Part shown: positions 26,400 through 35,893 of the stretch, in pieces | How positions within the stretch are numbered: the first letter of the stretch is position 1 | Layout of the letters: the number at the start of each line of letters is the position of its first letter | Assembly (NCBI RefSeq): GCF_000375405.1 | Contig: NZ_AQWS01000005.1 | Span: 28,283 to 92,282 of the forward strand | DNA: 64,000 nucleotides | DNA from: Bacteroides propionicifaciens DSM 19291 = JCM 14649 | GTDB taxonomy: Bacteria; Bacteroidota; Bacteroidia; Bacteroidales; Bacteroidaceae | Direction of reading: 5' to 3' | Position numbers and translations under genes: made by a program | Notes under the pieces: generated by a model | What the model was told of the DNA's origin: nothing | Databases searched by the model: none | The model's input: the letters and a program-made list of their open reading frames with translations, nothing else

Positions 26400-28061
26400 A
26401 TGTTGCGTTCCTTACATATAAAGAATTACGCCTTAATTGATGCGTTGCATATGGATTTTGATGCTGGTTTTTCTGTCATTACGGGTGAGACAGGGGCTGG
26501 TAAATCTATAATTCTGGGTGCAATAAACTTACTGTTAGGGCAACGTGCCGATGTGAAAGCCATTCGTGTGGGTGCAAGTAAATGTGTAATTGAGGCATTT
26601 TTTGAAGTGAGTCAATATGCAATGCAGACCTTTTTTGAGGTAAATAAACTCGATTACGACGACATTTGTATCTTAAGACGTGAAGTTCAGGCCTCAGGCA
26701 AAAGTCGAGCCTTTATAAACGACACACCAGTTTCACTGACTTTACTTCGTGAGCTTGGCGATCAGTTGATTGATATTCATTCACAACACCAAAATCTCCT
26801 ACTCAATAAGGAGGGCTTTCAACTCGATGTACTCGATATGATTGCTGGTAATGAACCTCTCAATAACGACTACTTTAGGGCTTATGAGTCTTGGCGGAAA
26901 CTAGAAAAAGAACTTACTGGCCTTCGAGAACTCTCTGAGCGTTCTCGTGCCGATGAAGATTATATACGGTTTCAGCTCGAACAGTTTGCTGAGGTTAGTC
27001 TAAAGGTCGGAGAAAAAGAACTTCTTGAGCAAGAGGTTGAAACTTTAGCTCATACCGAAGATATTAAATCGTCTCTATATAAATTAACTCAACTTTTTGA
27101 CGGAGACCAAGTAGGATTACTAACTTTACTGCGTGAAGCTTCTAACGAACTCTCAAACCTCAAGGTTATCTATCCCCAAGTTGAAGAGTTAGCCGAACGT
27201 GTTGCGAGTGCTGTAATAGAACTCAAAGACATTGCCGAAGAGATTTCCGATAAGGGGGAGTCGGTATCTTATAATCCTGAGCGACTGCAAGAGGCCGAAA
27301 AACGATTGGACTCAATTTACTCCTTGGAGCAAAAACATAGGGTTCAGACTGTAAAGGAGCTGATGGACATCGAACGTGAATTTATTCAACAACTTGATGA
27401 TATTACCTCTTATGACGAACGTATAGAGGTGTTGGAAGCTCACACGAAACAAGCATTAGATGCTGCTTTTAAACTTGCTGAGTCATTATCGGCAACAAGA
27501 CGAGCTGCTGCTAAAAAAGTTGAAGATGAGTTGAGTATGCGTCTCTTACCTCTAGGTATGCCGAACGTACGTTTTCAAATTGACATTACTCCAAAGGAGG
27601 CTTTAAGTGCTCATGGTTTGGATGCAGTATCATTCTTGTTTTCTGCTAACAAAAATGGAACATTACAAAACATTACCTCAGTAGCTTCTGGTGGAGAGAT
27701 TGCTCGTGTTATGCTTTCGATTAAAGCGATGATTGCTGGGGCTGTTAAGTTGCCCACAATCATATTTGATGAAATTGATACAGGAGTTTCGGGCGAAATA
27801 GCTGATCGCATGGCCGATATGATGTTTAAAATGGGCGGGCTCGACCGACAGGTTATTAGCATTACTCATTTGCCTCAGATTGCTGCCAAGGGATCTTCTC
27901 ATTTTAAAGTCTACAAAGAGGATAATGAGCAAGAGACTATCAGTAATATAAAGAAATTAAACAAGGAAGAACGAATCAAGGAGATAGCCAACATGTTAAG
28001 TGGTGCTACCCTCACTGATGCGGCTCTCAGTAATGCAAGAGCATTGCTGGGCTATAAATAA
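26400..28061 (+). CDS. recN: DNA repair protein RecN
   Basis: This 553-residue SMC-like ATPase has Walker A GETGAGKS in the N-terminal ABC half, the QHQNLL motif after the lid, long coiled coils in the middle, and the C-terminal half with SVASGGEIARVMLSIK (signature), TIIFDEIDTGVSGEIADRM (Walker B) and VISITHLPQIAAKGSSHFKV. It acts in double-strand-break repair. It sits between coaBC and rlmB. Confidence 0.97.
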   Translation: MLRSLHIKNYALIDALHMDFDAGFSVITGETGAGKSIILGAINLLLGQRADVKAIRVGASKCVIEAFFEVSQYAMQTFFEVNKLDYDDICILRREVQASGKSRAFINDTPVSLTLLRELGDQLIDIHSQHQNLLLNKEGFQLDVLDMIAGNEPLNNDYFRAYESWRKLEKELTGLRELSERSRADEDYIRFQLEQFAEVSLKVGEKELLEQEVETLAHTEDIKSSLYKLTQLFDGDQVGLLTLLREASNELSNLKVIYPQVEELAERVASAVIELKDIAEEISDKGESVSYNPERLQEAEKRLDSIYSLEQKHRVQTVKELMDIEREFIQQLDDITSYDERIEVLEAHTKQALDAAFKLAESLSATRRAAAKKVEDELSMRLLPLGMPNVRFQIDITPKEALSAHGLDAVSFLFSANKNGTLQNITSVASGGEIARVMLSIKAMIAGAVKLPTIIFDEIDTGVSGEIADRMADMMFKMGGLDRQVISITHLPQIAAKGSSHFKVYKEDNEQETISNIKKLNKEERIKEIANMLSGATLTDAALSNARALLGYK

Positions 28062-28078
28062 ATATATAGAATAATAAT

Positions 28079-28828
28079 ATGGTAAATAAGAATGAACTCA
28101 TATTTGGAGTTCGTGCGGTAATCGAAGCTGTCGAAGCCGACAAAGAAATTGACAAAATCCTAGTAAAGAAAGACATCCAAAGTGAACTTTCTAAAGAGTT
28201 ATTTGAAGCTATAAGAGGCCGCAGGATTACTGTTCAGCACGTTCCAGTAGAGCGATTGAACCGTATTACTGGCAAAAACCATCAAGGTGTTATTGCATAT
28301 ATCTCATCTGTAACTTATCAAACAGTCGAAGACATGGTTCCCTTTTTATACGAAGAGGGAAAAAATCCATTCTTTGTTATGCTTGATGGCGTGACCGATG
28401 TGAGAAACTTTGGAGCTATAGCCCGTACCTGCGAATGTGCAGGTGTTGATGCAATTGTAATTCCATCTAAAGGTAGTGTTTCGGTTAATGCTGATGCTGT
28501 TAAAACTTCGGCTGGGGCATTGATGTCGCTACCTGTATGCAAAGAAACTAATCTCTATACTACTGTTAAGTTTTTAAAGAACAGTGGTTTTAGAATTCTT
28601 GCTGCTACGGAGAAAGGTGATTATAGCTATACTAAGGGAGATTATACAGGCCCTATTTGCTTAATCATGGGTTCTGAAGACAAGGGGATATCTTCGGATG
28701 TGCTCTCACTCTGTGACGAGTGGATGACTATTCCTATTATGGGAACTATCCAGTCTTTGAATGTATCTGTTGCTGCTGGTATTCTGATTTATGAAGCAAT
28801 AAATAAGCGTTCGGAGCAAGCAGAATAG
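28079..28828 (+). CDS. rlmB: 23S rRNA (guanosine-2'-O-)-methyltransferase of the RlmB/TrmH family
   Basis: A 249-residue SPOUT methyltransferase. The N-terminal substrate-binding domain covers residues 1-75 (ELIFGVRAVIEAVEADKEID). The catalytic part has the three SPOUT motifs: LDGVTDVRNFGAIARTCECAG, LIMGSEDKGIS and IPIMGTIQSLNVSVAAGILIYE. It follows recN by 17 bases. The N-terminal GVRAVIEA phrase supports RlmB over TrmL or TrmH; the exact nucleotide modified is not proven by sequence. Confidence 0.92.
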   Translation: MVNKNELIFGVRAVIEAVEADKEIDKILVKKDIQSELSKELFEAIRGRRITVQHVPVERLNRITGKNHQGVIAYISSVTYQTVEDMVPFLYEEGKNPFFVMLDGVTDVRNFGAIARTCECAGVDAIVIPSKGSVSVNADAVKTSAGALMSLPVCKETNLYTTVKFLKNSGFRILAATEKGDYSYTKGDYTGPICLIMGSEDKGISSDVLSLCDEWMTIPIMGTIQSLNVSVAAGILIYEAINKRSEQAE

Positions 28829-28878
28829 TCTTTGCCTGTTCGACCTGATTTTAATACCAAATAACTAATTCTCGCGCT

Positions 28879-30582
28879 ATGAAACGTATACTTTTTACTC
28901 TATTGGTAAGCTGTTTTGGATCAGTCTTAGCTTTTGGACAGGGTCCTAAATGGGTACCCAATGCCAAGAAGGCTGTATTTTCTATAATGACTTTCGATAA
29001 TTTAGACAATTTGCTCAAAACTGGAAATGGTTTCTTTATATCCGAAACTGGAGTTGGAGTTTCCGACTTCAATCTTTTTAAAGGAGCTAGTAAGGCTGTT
29101 GTTATTGATACTGAAGGTGAAAAATATCCCGTTTATTCAATCTTAGGTGCGGATGACACTTACGATGTGGTAAAGTTTTTGGTTGATTTGCAGGGCAAGA
29201 AGAAGGTTGATCATTTGGCTGCTATTGAGGTATCCTTACCCATTGGAGCAGAGGTTTTAGTTTTGCCCTACTCGGTTAAGAAAGATCGACTTTGTTATCC
29301 AGGTAAGGTTAAATCTGTTGATGTTATTCGTGGCAACCGTTCTTACTATACGCTTGACCTGCGCATGCAGGAGGCCTTAGAAAGCTGCCCTGTAGTGGAT
29401 GTTGATGGAGCAGTAATAGGTATATTACAGAAGGATCACAGTAGTTCTAGTGCTATGATTTCTCATGTAGTAGGTATTGATTTTATTAATGATTTGAAAG
29501 TTGGTGCATTATCGTTTGCCGACCCTGCATTACAAGATATATTCATAAAGAAAGGATTACCTACCGATGAGAACGAGGCCTTAGTCTATTTGTATGTCAA
29601 TGAATCTAGTCTATCAGCTGATGAATTAGCAGGCATATACAAAGATTTTATTCGCCAGTTTCCTGCCAATAGTGAAGGCTATATTCGATATGCACAATCC
29701 CTTTTGAATGGGGCTAAGTCGCAGGCTGATGTTAAAGAGGTTAAGGTAACTTTAGACAAAGCTAATGAATTGAGTAGAGCAAAAGACGAGGCATTATTTA
29801 GTATAGTCAAGTTTATAAGTTCGAATCAACAAAACGAATTTTTAAATGGCCTCAAAGGCTGGACTATTGAAGATGCGCTGAGTCTGATTGAGCAAGCTAT
29901 CGCAATAAACCCTTTGCCTATCTATGTGCAAGTCAAGGCTGAGCTTTTAGATAATTTGGGTAGAACAGATGAGGCTATTGCAGCTTATGCGATTGTTAAT
30001 AATTCGGATATTGCCTCTTCTCTCTCATTTTATAATACAGCTCAACTTTACAAGCAGAAAGAGGCTAAACCTGAAGAAATTTTAGCTCTACTTGACAGCA
30101 GTATAGTTCGATTGCCCAAACCTTATGCTTTTGATGCTTCACCTTATCTTTTTGATCGTGCTTTACACCTTATCGATATGGGTAAACATCGTGAGGCTTT
30201 GAAAGATTTAAATGAATATTACTATGCTGTAGAGGGGGGAGTGAATGCTAACTTTTTCTATATTAGAGAACAAGTTGCTTTGTCTGCTCGTCAGTATCAT
30301 CAAGCGCTTGATGATATAGAGTTGGCTATTCAACTCGAACCTACAAATCTACTTTATCTTTTGGAGCGTGCTTCATTAAATTTAAGGGTGGGTAGGTATG
30401 ACGAAGCTTTGGTGCTGCTCGAAGATATAATTAAGCTAGATCCAACCAACGCTGAGGCTTATCGCTTGCAAGGAGTTAGCTACATTCAGAAAAAGGACAA
30501 AAGGGCTTGTAGTAGCTTGAAAAAGGCAAAAGAACTTGGCGACACATTGGCTGATGATCTAATTAAAAGCAATTGCAAGTAA
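28879..30582 (+). CDS. Exported TPR protein with a degenerate trypsin-like domain
   Basis: This 567-residue protein has a signal peptide (residues 1-20, ending LAFGQ). Residues about 25-200 resemble a trypsin/HtrA-like protease domain (TGNGFFISETGVGVSDFNLF, DTYDVVKF, CPVVDVDGAVIGIL), but the usual catalytic histidine position reads N65 and the usual GNSGGP reads ALESCP, with E168 in place of the serine. Tetratricopeptide repeats follow from about 300 to the end (HQALDDIELAIQLEPTNLLYLLERASLNLRVGRYDEALVLLED as two units). It is probably a periplasmic scaffold rather than a protease. It is the last gene of the dnaN run. Confidence 0.78.
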   Translation: MKRILFTLLVSCFGSVLAFGQGPKWVPNAKKAVFSIMTFDNLDNLLKTGNGFFISETGVGVSDFNLFKGASKAVVIDTEGEKYPVYSILGADDTYDVVKFLVDLQGKKKVDHLAAIEVSLPIGAEVLVLPYSVKKDRLCYPGKVKSVDVIRGNRSYYTLDLRMQEALESCPVVDVDGAVIGILQKDHSSSSAMISHVVGIDFINDLKVGALSFADPALQDIFIKKGLPTDENEALVYLYVNESSLSADELAGIYKDFIRQFPANSEGYIRYAQSLLNGAKSQADVKEVKVTLDKANELSRAKDEALFSIVKFISSNQQNEFLNGLKGWTIEDALSLIEQAIAINPLPIYVQVKAELLDNLGRTDEAIAAYAIVNNSDIASSLSFYNTAQLYKQKEAKPEEILALLDSSIVRLPKPYAFDASPYLFDRALHLIDMGKHREALKDLNEYYYAVEGGVNANFFYIREQVALSARQYHQALDDIELAIQLEPTNLLYLLERASLNLRVGRYDEALVLLEDIIKLDPTNAEAYRLQGVSYIQKKDKRACSSLKKAKELGDTLADDLIKSNCK

Positions 30583-30603
30583 TGAACCTTGGTTATTAGA
30601 TAC

Positions 30604-30646
30604 AAATAGCGCGTCTGGCAGAATTAATGTCAGACGTGCTATTTTG
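30604..30646. terminator. Terminator between the TPR gene and the convergent MutS-like gene
   Basis: Arms AAATAGCGCGTCTG and CAGACGTGCTATTTT, with one internal G-T pair and a loop of about 13 bases, are flanked by A/T-rich sequence on both sides. Confidence 0.8.
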
Positions 30647-30667
30647 TATGAGGCTATTAGCAGTAGA

Positions 30668-32458
30668 TTAATTATTAATCTTGCTGATTATCTTTTTGAG
30701 AAGGTATGTAGCATTCAAATTTTGCGCTACCCCTTGTTCTATTTTATAGGTGTAATTTATTTCGTCACCAAGCTCTATCTCAAAGCAGAGATTGCAAATG
30801 TGCTTGTTCTCATTTGCCATCTTTGTAAGTTCTAAATCGTGGGTAGCGATAATTCCCGAAACTGGAAGTTTAGATATCTCTTCGAGTAAGAGTTTAGAAC
30901 CTTTGAGTTTATCGATGGAGTTTGTTCCTTTCAATATCTCGTCAAGGATAATAAGTGTGTGGTTATTTTGCTTGCAATAATTAATCATTTGTTCAAGACG
31001 GATAAGCTCCGCATTGAAGTAGGATATGTTTTTGACTAAGTTATCACTTGTTCGCATGCTAGAGAATAGCTCCATAGGAGTCACTTCAAACGTATTTGCA
31101 CAAACAGTTAATCCATTTAGTGCCATAATAAAGTTTATACCAACCGAGCGTAAAAAGGTACTTTTACCAGCCATATTAGCTCCCGTGATGATGGTGAAAT
31201 TATGCGTAGCCAAATCAAAATCATTTGACACTACTTTGTCTTTGGGTATGAATGGATGGTAAAGCCCATTGGCACGTAATACGGACTTGTCTTCAGTGAA
31301 TTCTACAAAGCAATTGGCTGGTTGATTGTAGACATAGGTTGATAAACTAATCAGAGCATCAAACTCTCCAATTGTATCGGCCCACTGGGGAAGGTAGTTT
31401 GCATACTTCTTCTTCCAGATTGCAAAACTGCTCATGGTCCAAAGATCATTAAGGAAAAGGCCATTTAGAAATATAAATGCAAGCAGATTCGCACGCTGAT
31501 CAAGCCTATTAAGAATGCCCGACAATTCTTTAAAGGCTTTTCGTATATCCACATCTTCGTCGACTTGGAGGGTATTTCTTAGTATTGTTAATTCTTCACT
31601 TTCGAACTTTGTCTGGATAATATGATTAATAATATCTCGATAAGAATGAAGCCCTTTAAAGAGTTTGCCCACTTGTTGTGTGGATTTTTGTATTAGGCCC
31701 GAGAATAGAATGACTGCAAGTATTTGTAATAAAAAGAATAGAATTGCTAGTGAAGTTGGTGCTATACCCAAAATAGCCAGTATAATTGCCCCAAGAGTCA
31801 ATAGGCATGAGATACTGATACTGACTTTAAATTTAGAGGTTTCGAAAATTTCAGGATTAGCATTAGTTTGCAACTCTGCCGATAGTGTTTCTAAATCCAC
31901 TTTAGTAGGTGAGCCCACAGCAATAAAATGAGTTCTCCATTTAACTAAGTTTGCAAGCTCCCTTAAAGCTTCTTGACGTTTGAGTATCTTGGGTATATTT
32001 GTGGTTAAGTTCGTTAGGTAATTGGCTAATTTTCTTCTTCCTAAGTCGGTAACTGTTCTGTTTATGCGGTGAAAGAATGACTCGTTACCAAACACATCCA
32101 AATCGAAAGAGTAGGGGTGAGCGGGATCAATAAAATCTAGGCCAGGATCGAAAGGAGAAAAATCACGATTGAGGTAGGCTATTTCATTTTCGAGTGTTTT
32201 TTTTAGGTGCTCATGTAAGACAATCTTGCGCTGTAGCTTGCTGTCTAAAAATAGGGCAACCAGGTAGAGAGTAATAAATAGCCCAAAAGCTATCATCCAA
32301 TAGTTGTCAAAATCATTGAATACTGATTTGTATATAAAAAATATCGCTGCTAGAAATGTTCCTAATTTTGCCCATAAAAACATTTTACTGTTCTTATGTA
32401 GCTTTTTGAGTATAATATCTTCTTCTAAGATATGCTTATCATATTCGCTTCTTCTCAT
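30668..32458 (-). CDS. Membrane-anchored MutS-like ATPase
   Basis: A 596-residue protein. The C-terminal third is a MutS-type ATPase with Walker A TIITGANMAGKSTFLRSVG, the SSMRTSDN loop, Walker B TLIILDEILKGTNSIDK and the ATHDLEL motif. Unlike MutS it lacks the N-terminal mismatch-recognition domain. Instead it has two membrane segments near residues 28-47 and 53-70 and a second hydrophobic pair near 207-255. MutS2 features such as a Smr domain are also absent. Such proteins are known from Bacteroidetes genomes but have no established function; a membrane location makes ordinary mismatch repair unlikely. Confidence 0.85.
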   Translation of the reverse strand: MRRSEYDKHILEEDIILKKLHKNSKMFLWAKLGTFLAAIFFIYKSVFNDFDNYWMIAFGLFITLYLVALFLDSKLQRKIVLHEHLKKTLENEIAYLNRDFSPFDPGLDFIDPAHPYSFDLDVFGNESFFHRINRTVTDLGRRKLANYLTNLTTNIPKILKRQEALRELANLVKWRTHFIAVGSPTKVDLETLSAELQTNANPEIFETSKFKVSISISCLLTLGAIILAILGIAPTSLAILFFLLQILAVILFSGLIQKSTQQVGKLFKGLHSYRDIINHIIQTKFESEELTILRNTLQVDEDVDIRKAFKELSGILNRLDQRANLLAFIFLNGLFLNDLWTMSSFAIWKKKYANYLPQWADTIGEFDALISLSTYVYNQPANCFVEFTEDKSVLRANGLYHPFIPKDKVVSNDFDLATHNFTIITGANMAGKSTFLRSVGINFIMALNGLTVCANTFEVTPMELFSSMRTSDNLVKNISYFNAELIRLEQMINYCKQNNHTLIILDEILKGTNSIDKLKGSKLLLEEISKLPVSGIIATHDLELTKMANENKHICNLCFEIELGDEINYTYKIEQGVAQNLNATYLLKKIISKINN

Positions 32459-32526
32459 GCTCTAAATCAGATTTTTAAATGAGTGTCGAATATAAAGAAA
32501 GATTATCAAAGCGTGGCAACTTTATG

Positions 32527-34026
32527 CTATTTATTTAGTGTTCCAGCCTTATTCAGCTTATTCTCACTAAGGGTAATAAGCAAGAATAGGTCATTCTTAG
32601 TTCGTAAATATTCTTCAGTTAATACATAAGGCTTAAGTAGATTCTGTTGGGTTGGTGTAAAATAACTCAGTATGGAGTAATTTGTGATAGAGTCTAACAA
32701 CATCTGTTCGATGTTTCCTGCGAAGAAGCTATTAGCTGTTTTTGGTAGTTTTGCTAAGTCTGGTAACCAAGAGGTGGTACCCTTAGTATCTATTTTGAGT
32801 TGAGTGATATAGTTTGATAGATGTTGATAATCCCAGCTGATAAATAAATTGTTCTTGTGCAAGTCCATATATACCACACGTAAGTCTCTACTTGTTTGTG
32901 TTAAATTATTAAGCCAGTATGGAGCAGGTAATGCAAGTACTCCTCTGTGTGAATACAGCCCTTCCTCTCTTAAGAGCGTGCGAATGAGCTTCTTATTTTG
33001 TTGTTTGAATAGTTCCAGTTTAGATGTAAAATTGTTGGAAACAGGGCATTGTAATATCAGGCTAGATGAGACAACTGAATCTTGTAGCCGAAATGCAAAT
33101 AGCCCTTTATCAAGATTTTCTTGTATAAGTGGTTCCCAAGCGATATTCCACTCGCTTTCATTCTTACTTAAAATTGTGTCTAATGATTGCTGGTAGCTAA
33201 ACATCACTTGCTTGGGAGTATAATGATTTATAGTGAAAGTTTCCTTGGGTGGTACTTGTATTCGCATACTATCTTGGGCTTGGGCTTGGGTGAAGTGAAG
33301 TTCTGTCACTTCGTTTGCTTTTAGTGGGTGAAGTAGTTCGTATCTACCCTTATTGACAGATAAACCGTAGTTCATCCATCGACCATTGTTTTCCTTGATA
33401 TAGGCTACCGCTGATAATTTATTCTTATGATCTTTAAAATAATCTGCTTTTTGTAGGTTATTGGATGATGCTCCAAGATTGTCTATGACTGATTCGATGT
33501 TACACAGACTATTGGATAAGACTATAGTGCCATCAATACTAAGTATAGCATTAAATACTCCACCTTTTATGGGGTAGATATTGATATTATAGTCTTTGTA
33601 AAGATGAATTTTTGGTGGAACTTCTGTTTGTGAAAAACCTCTAAGATAGGACTCAATCCAAGTTTTACTGAGCTCAGTATCTTTTAGGCTTATTATCCCT
33701 TGTTCAAAAGATAATAAATCATAGAGCCCCAGGGTAATGCAAATTGGAGATTCACCGAATTCGGGTTTGGCTGAAATAAAGTCGGAGAACACTTTGATGA
33801 AACCCTTATTGTCTGTTATACTTTGATCGTTTACTAACCTTAGAAGGGGTAATGTGGTATCTAAATCGTAGATGTCTAAGACAGAAGTCATAGCCGAAGA
33901 GATGAGATAAGCAGGGTTAGTGATTGATGGCTTGCTAATCTGGAAAAAACGAAACAAAAATACACCTACAATTATTAAAGCTAATAAAAGTATTAGTATG
34001 AGTTTTTTGAATCTGCTTCCGATCAT
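32527..34026 (-). CDS. Unknown protein with N-terminal membrane anchor
   Basis: This 499-residue protein starts with a basic stretch and one hydrophobic helix (LILILLLALIIVGVFLFRFF, residues 9-28), then a long extracytoplasmic part with mixed helices and strands and no recognisable catalytic motif. It resembles in layout the DUF3352-type proteins, but that assignment is from memory and weak. It lies 69 bases upstream of the MutS-like gene on the same strand, so the two may be cotranscribed. Confidence 0.6.
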   Translation of the reverse strand: MIGSRFKKLILILLLALIIVGVFLFRFFQISKPSITNPAYLISSAMTSVLDIYDLDTTLPLLRLVNDQSITDNKGFIKVFSDFISAKPEFGESPICITLGLYDLLSFEQGIISLKDTELSKTWIESYLRGFSQTEVPPKIHLYKDYNINIYPIKGGVFNAILSIDGTIVLSNSLCNIESVIDNLGASSNNLQKADYFKDHKNKLSAVAYIKENNGRWMNYGLSVNKGRYELLHPLKANEVTELHFTQAQAQDSMRIQVPPKETFTINHYTPKQVMFSYQQSLDTILSKNESEWNIAWEPLIQENLDKGLFAFRLQDSVVSSSLILQCPVSNNFTSKLELFKQQNKKLIRTLLREEGLYSHRGVLALPAPYWLNNLTQTSRDLRVVYMDLHKNNLFISWDYQHLSNYITQLKIDTKGTTSWLPDLAKLPKTANSFFAGNIEQMLLDSITNYSILSYFTPTQQNLLKPYVLTEEYLRTKNDLFLLITLSENKLNKAGTLNK

Positions 34027-34105
34027 TATTTATTTCGCTTAAATTTAGTCAAAACAAGATAAGCATATCTATTCGAAAAAAGGATGTAGGGCTCAACTAT
34101 TCTGC

Positions 34106-34867
34106 TTAATATTCAATAGTTTGACCGTCGTAGCCTATGAATATTCCTTTGGGTAATTGTTTCTCAACCTGAGCATGAAGCCCTATATCATGGCTCATAT
34201 GCACAAGATAAGTTTGATTAGCTCCAATGCGTTGAGCCACCTGGATTGCTTCTGATAATGACTCGTGTGTGCTATGGGGTTTAATGCGTAAGGCATTTAT
34301 GATAAGTACTTCAAGACCTTGAAGCTCATCGAATGAGTCTTCAGGCATATAAAGCATATCGGTGATATAGGCCATTTTATTGAGGCGATAGCCAAAAATG
34401 GGTAAATCACCGTGCATAACAGAAATTGGTGTGATTGCTACAGAACCTACGCTAAAAGTTTTATGGGCTTCAACCTCCTTTAGAGACAACTTAGGGATTC
34501 CAGGATACGATTTATCAACAAAGCAATAGGGCATTCGTTGTTCTAAATGTATAGCAGTTAACTCATTGGTATAAATAGGCAATTCTTTTCGATAACTAAA
34601 TGAGCGTAAGTCATCTATGCCAGCCACATGGTCAAAATGCTCATGTGTTAAAAGAACTGCTTGAAGGGGTTCAAAGCGTAAAGGAAGAACCTGTTGACGA
34701 AAGTCTGGGCCACAATCCAATAATATTCTGGTGTTGTCTTCTTGGTAGAGTACCGAAGTTCTTAGACGTGAATCTCTAGGGTCGGTTGATTGGCATACTG
34801 GACATGTGCATCCTATTGTTGGCACTCCAGTTGAAGTGCCAGTGCCTAAAATTCGGATATTTGTCAT
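34106..34867 (-). CDS. MBL-fold metallohydrolase, PhnP-like
   Basis: A 253-residue metallo-beta-lactamase-fold protein with THEHFDHVAG (HxHxDH metal motif) and a cysteine pair in GCTCPVCQSTDPRDSRLRTS, the zinc-ribbon-like insertion typical of PhnP phosphodiesterases. ISVMHGDLPIFGYRL supplies the next metal ligand. The likely activity is hydrolysis of a cyclic phosphodiester. No C-P lyase genes are present, so phosphonate use is not implied. Its ATG overlaps the stop codon of murB by one base (TAATG), so it is the downstream, translationally coupled gene. Confidence 0.88.
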   Translation of the reverse strand: MTNIRILGTGTSTGVPTIGCTCPVCQSTDPRDSRLRTSVLYQEDNTRILLDCGPDFRQQVLPLRFEPLQAVLLTHEHFDHVAGIDDLRSFSYRKELPIYTNELTAIHLEQRMPYCFVDKSYPGIPKLSLKEVEAHKTFSVGSVAITPISVMHGDLPIFGYRLNKMAYITDMLYMPEDSFDELQGLEVLIINALRIKPHSTHESLSEAIQVAQRIGANQTYLVHMSHDIGLHAQVEKQLPKGIFIGYDGQTIEY

Positions 34868-35877
34868 TACTTAATGAAATTTACCTCGGGATGAATGTTG
34901 ATTTTAAATTCATCAAATACAGATTTTTGAATGGCGTGAGCTAGGTTAATGATTTCTTGGCCTGTTGCTTCTCCACGGTTAACTAATACTAGAGCTTGAT
35001 TTTTATGTACTCCTGCATTACCCAGTGATTTTCCTTTCCAACCACAAACGTCTATCATCCAGCCTGCAGGAATTTTGACCTGATCAGTCGATAGTTCGTA
35101 AAACGGCATATTAGGATAGCGTTCTTTTATTTGTTCAAAATGTGCTCTATCTACAATTGGGTTCATAAAGAAGCTACCAGCATTACCTATAATCCTAGGG
35201 TCTGGTAGTTTTTCTTCTCTTATTTGTATAATCGCTTTGCGTACATTCTTGAGTGAGATCTCACCATAACGAGCTAATGCAGCTTGGATGCTTCCGTAAC
35301 CCAAATTTAGCTCCTCTATTTTGCTGAGCTTATAATGTACATGGGTTACAACCTTATTCTTATTTTCGGGCTCCTTGAATATACTGTATCTATAGGCATA
35401 ATTACATTCATCTTTAGCAAAAATACGTTGGTCTCCACTTAAATCGACTGTTTCAACTTTCTGGATGAAGTCTTTGACTTCTACACCGTAGGCACCAATA
35501 TTTTGTACTGCACTTGCCCCAACTTCACCAGGAATAAGAGAGAGATTTTCGAGTCCATACCAATTTTGATCAACTGTATAGGCTACAAACTTATCCCAAT
35601 CTATGCCTGATCCAACACGTAGATAAACAGATTCAGAGTCTTGATGAGTTATCTCTATACTATCGATTTTAGAATGAAGGATCGTCCCTTCAAAATCACG
35701 AATAAATAGTAAATTACTACCCGAACCAATATGCAAAAAAGGAGATTCTATTTCTCCTTCTTTAATTAACTGCACAAGTTCTTTGGTTGTGCCATATTCT
35801 ATAAACTTTTTCGCTCGCACATCAATTCCAAAAGTGTTGTGCGAGCGAAGAGAGTAATTGTATTTAATGTCAATCAT
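34867..35877 (-). CDS. murB: UDP-N-acetylenolpyruvoylglucosamine reductase
   Basis: A 336-residue FAD enzyme of the type I (E. coli-like) MurB class. Motifs: [15 protein letters not shown] at the N-terminus, [35 protein letters not shown] (FAD binding and catalytic region), the insertion with YRYSIFK (Tyr of the type I loop), and NAGSFFMNP with the catalytic serine. It reduces enolpyruvyl-UDP-GlcNAc to UDP-N-acetylmuramate in peptidoglycan synthesis. It overlaps the PhnP-like gene by one base. Confidence 0.96.
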   Translation of the reverse strand: MIDIKYNYSLRSHNTFGIDVRAKKFIEYGTTKELVQLIKEGEIESPFLHIGSGSNLLFIRDFEGTILHSKIDSIEITHQDSESVYLRVGSGIDWDKFVAYTVDQNWYGLENLSLIPGEVGASAVQNIGAYGVEVKDFIQKVETVDLSGDQRIFAKDECNYAYRYSIFKEPENKNKVVTHVHYKLSKIEELNLGYGSIQAALARYGEISLKNVRKAIIQIREEKLPDPRIIGNAGSFFMNPIVDRAHFEQIKERYPNMPFYELSTDQVKIPAGWMIDVCGWKGKSLGNAGVHKNQALVLVNRGEATGQEIINLAHAIQKSVFDEFKINIHPEVNFIK

Positions 35878-35893
35878 AAATAACTAAAATGTT

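Noticed and set aside
34106..34867. Phosphonate degradation locus because of the PhnP-like gene
   Set aside because: No phn C-P lyase genes are present. Such hydrolases often occur alone beside murB in Bacteroidales.
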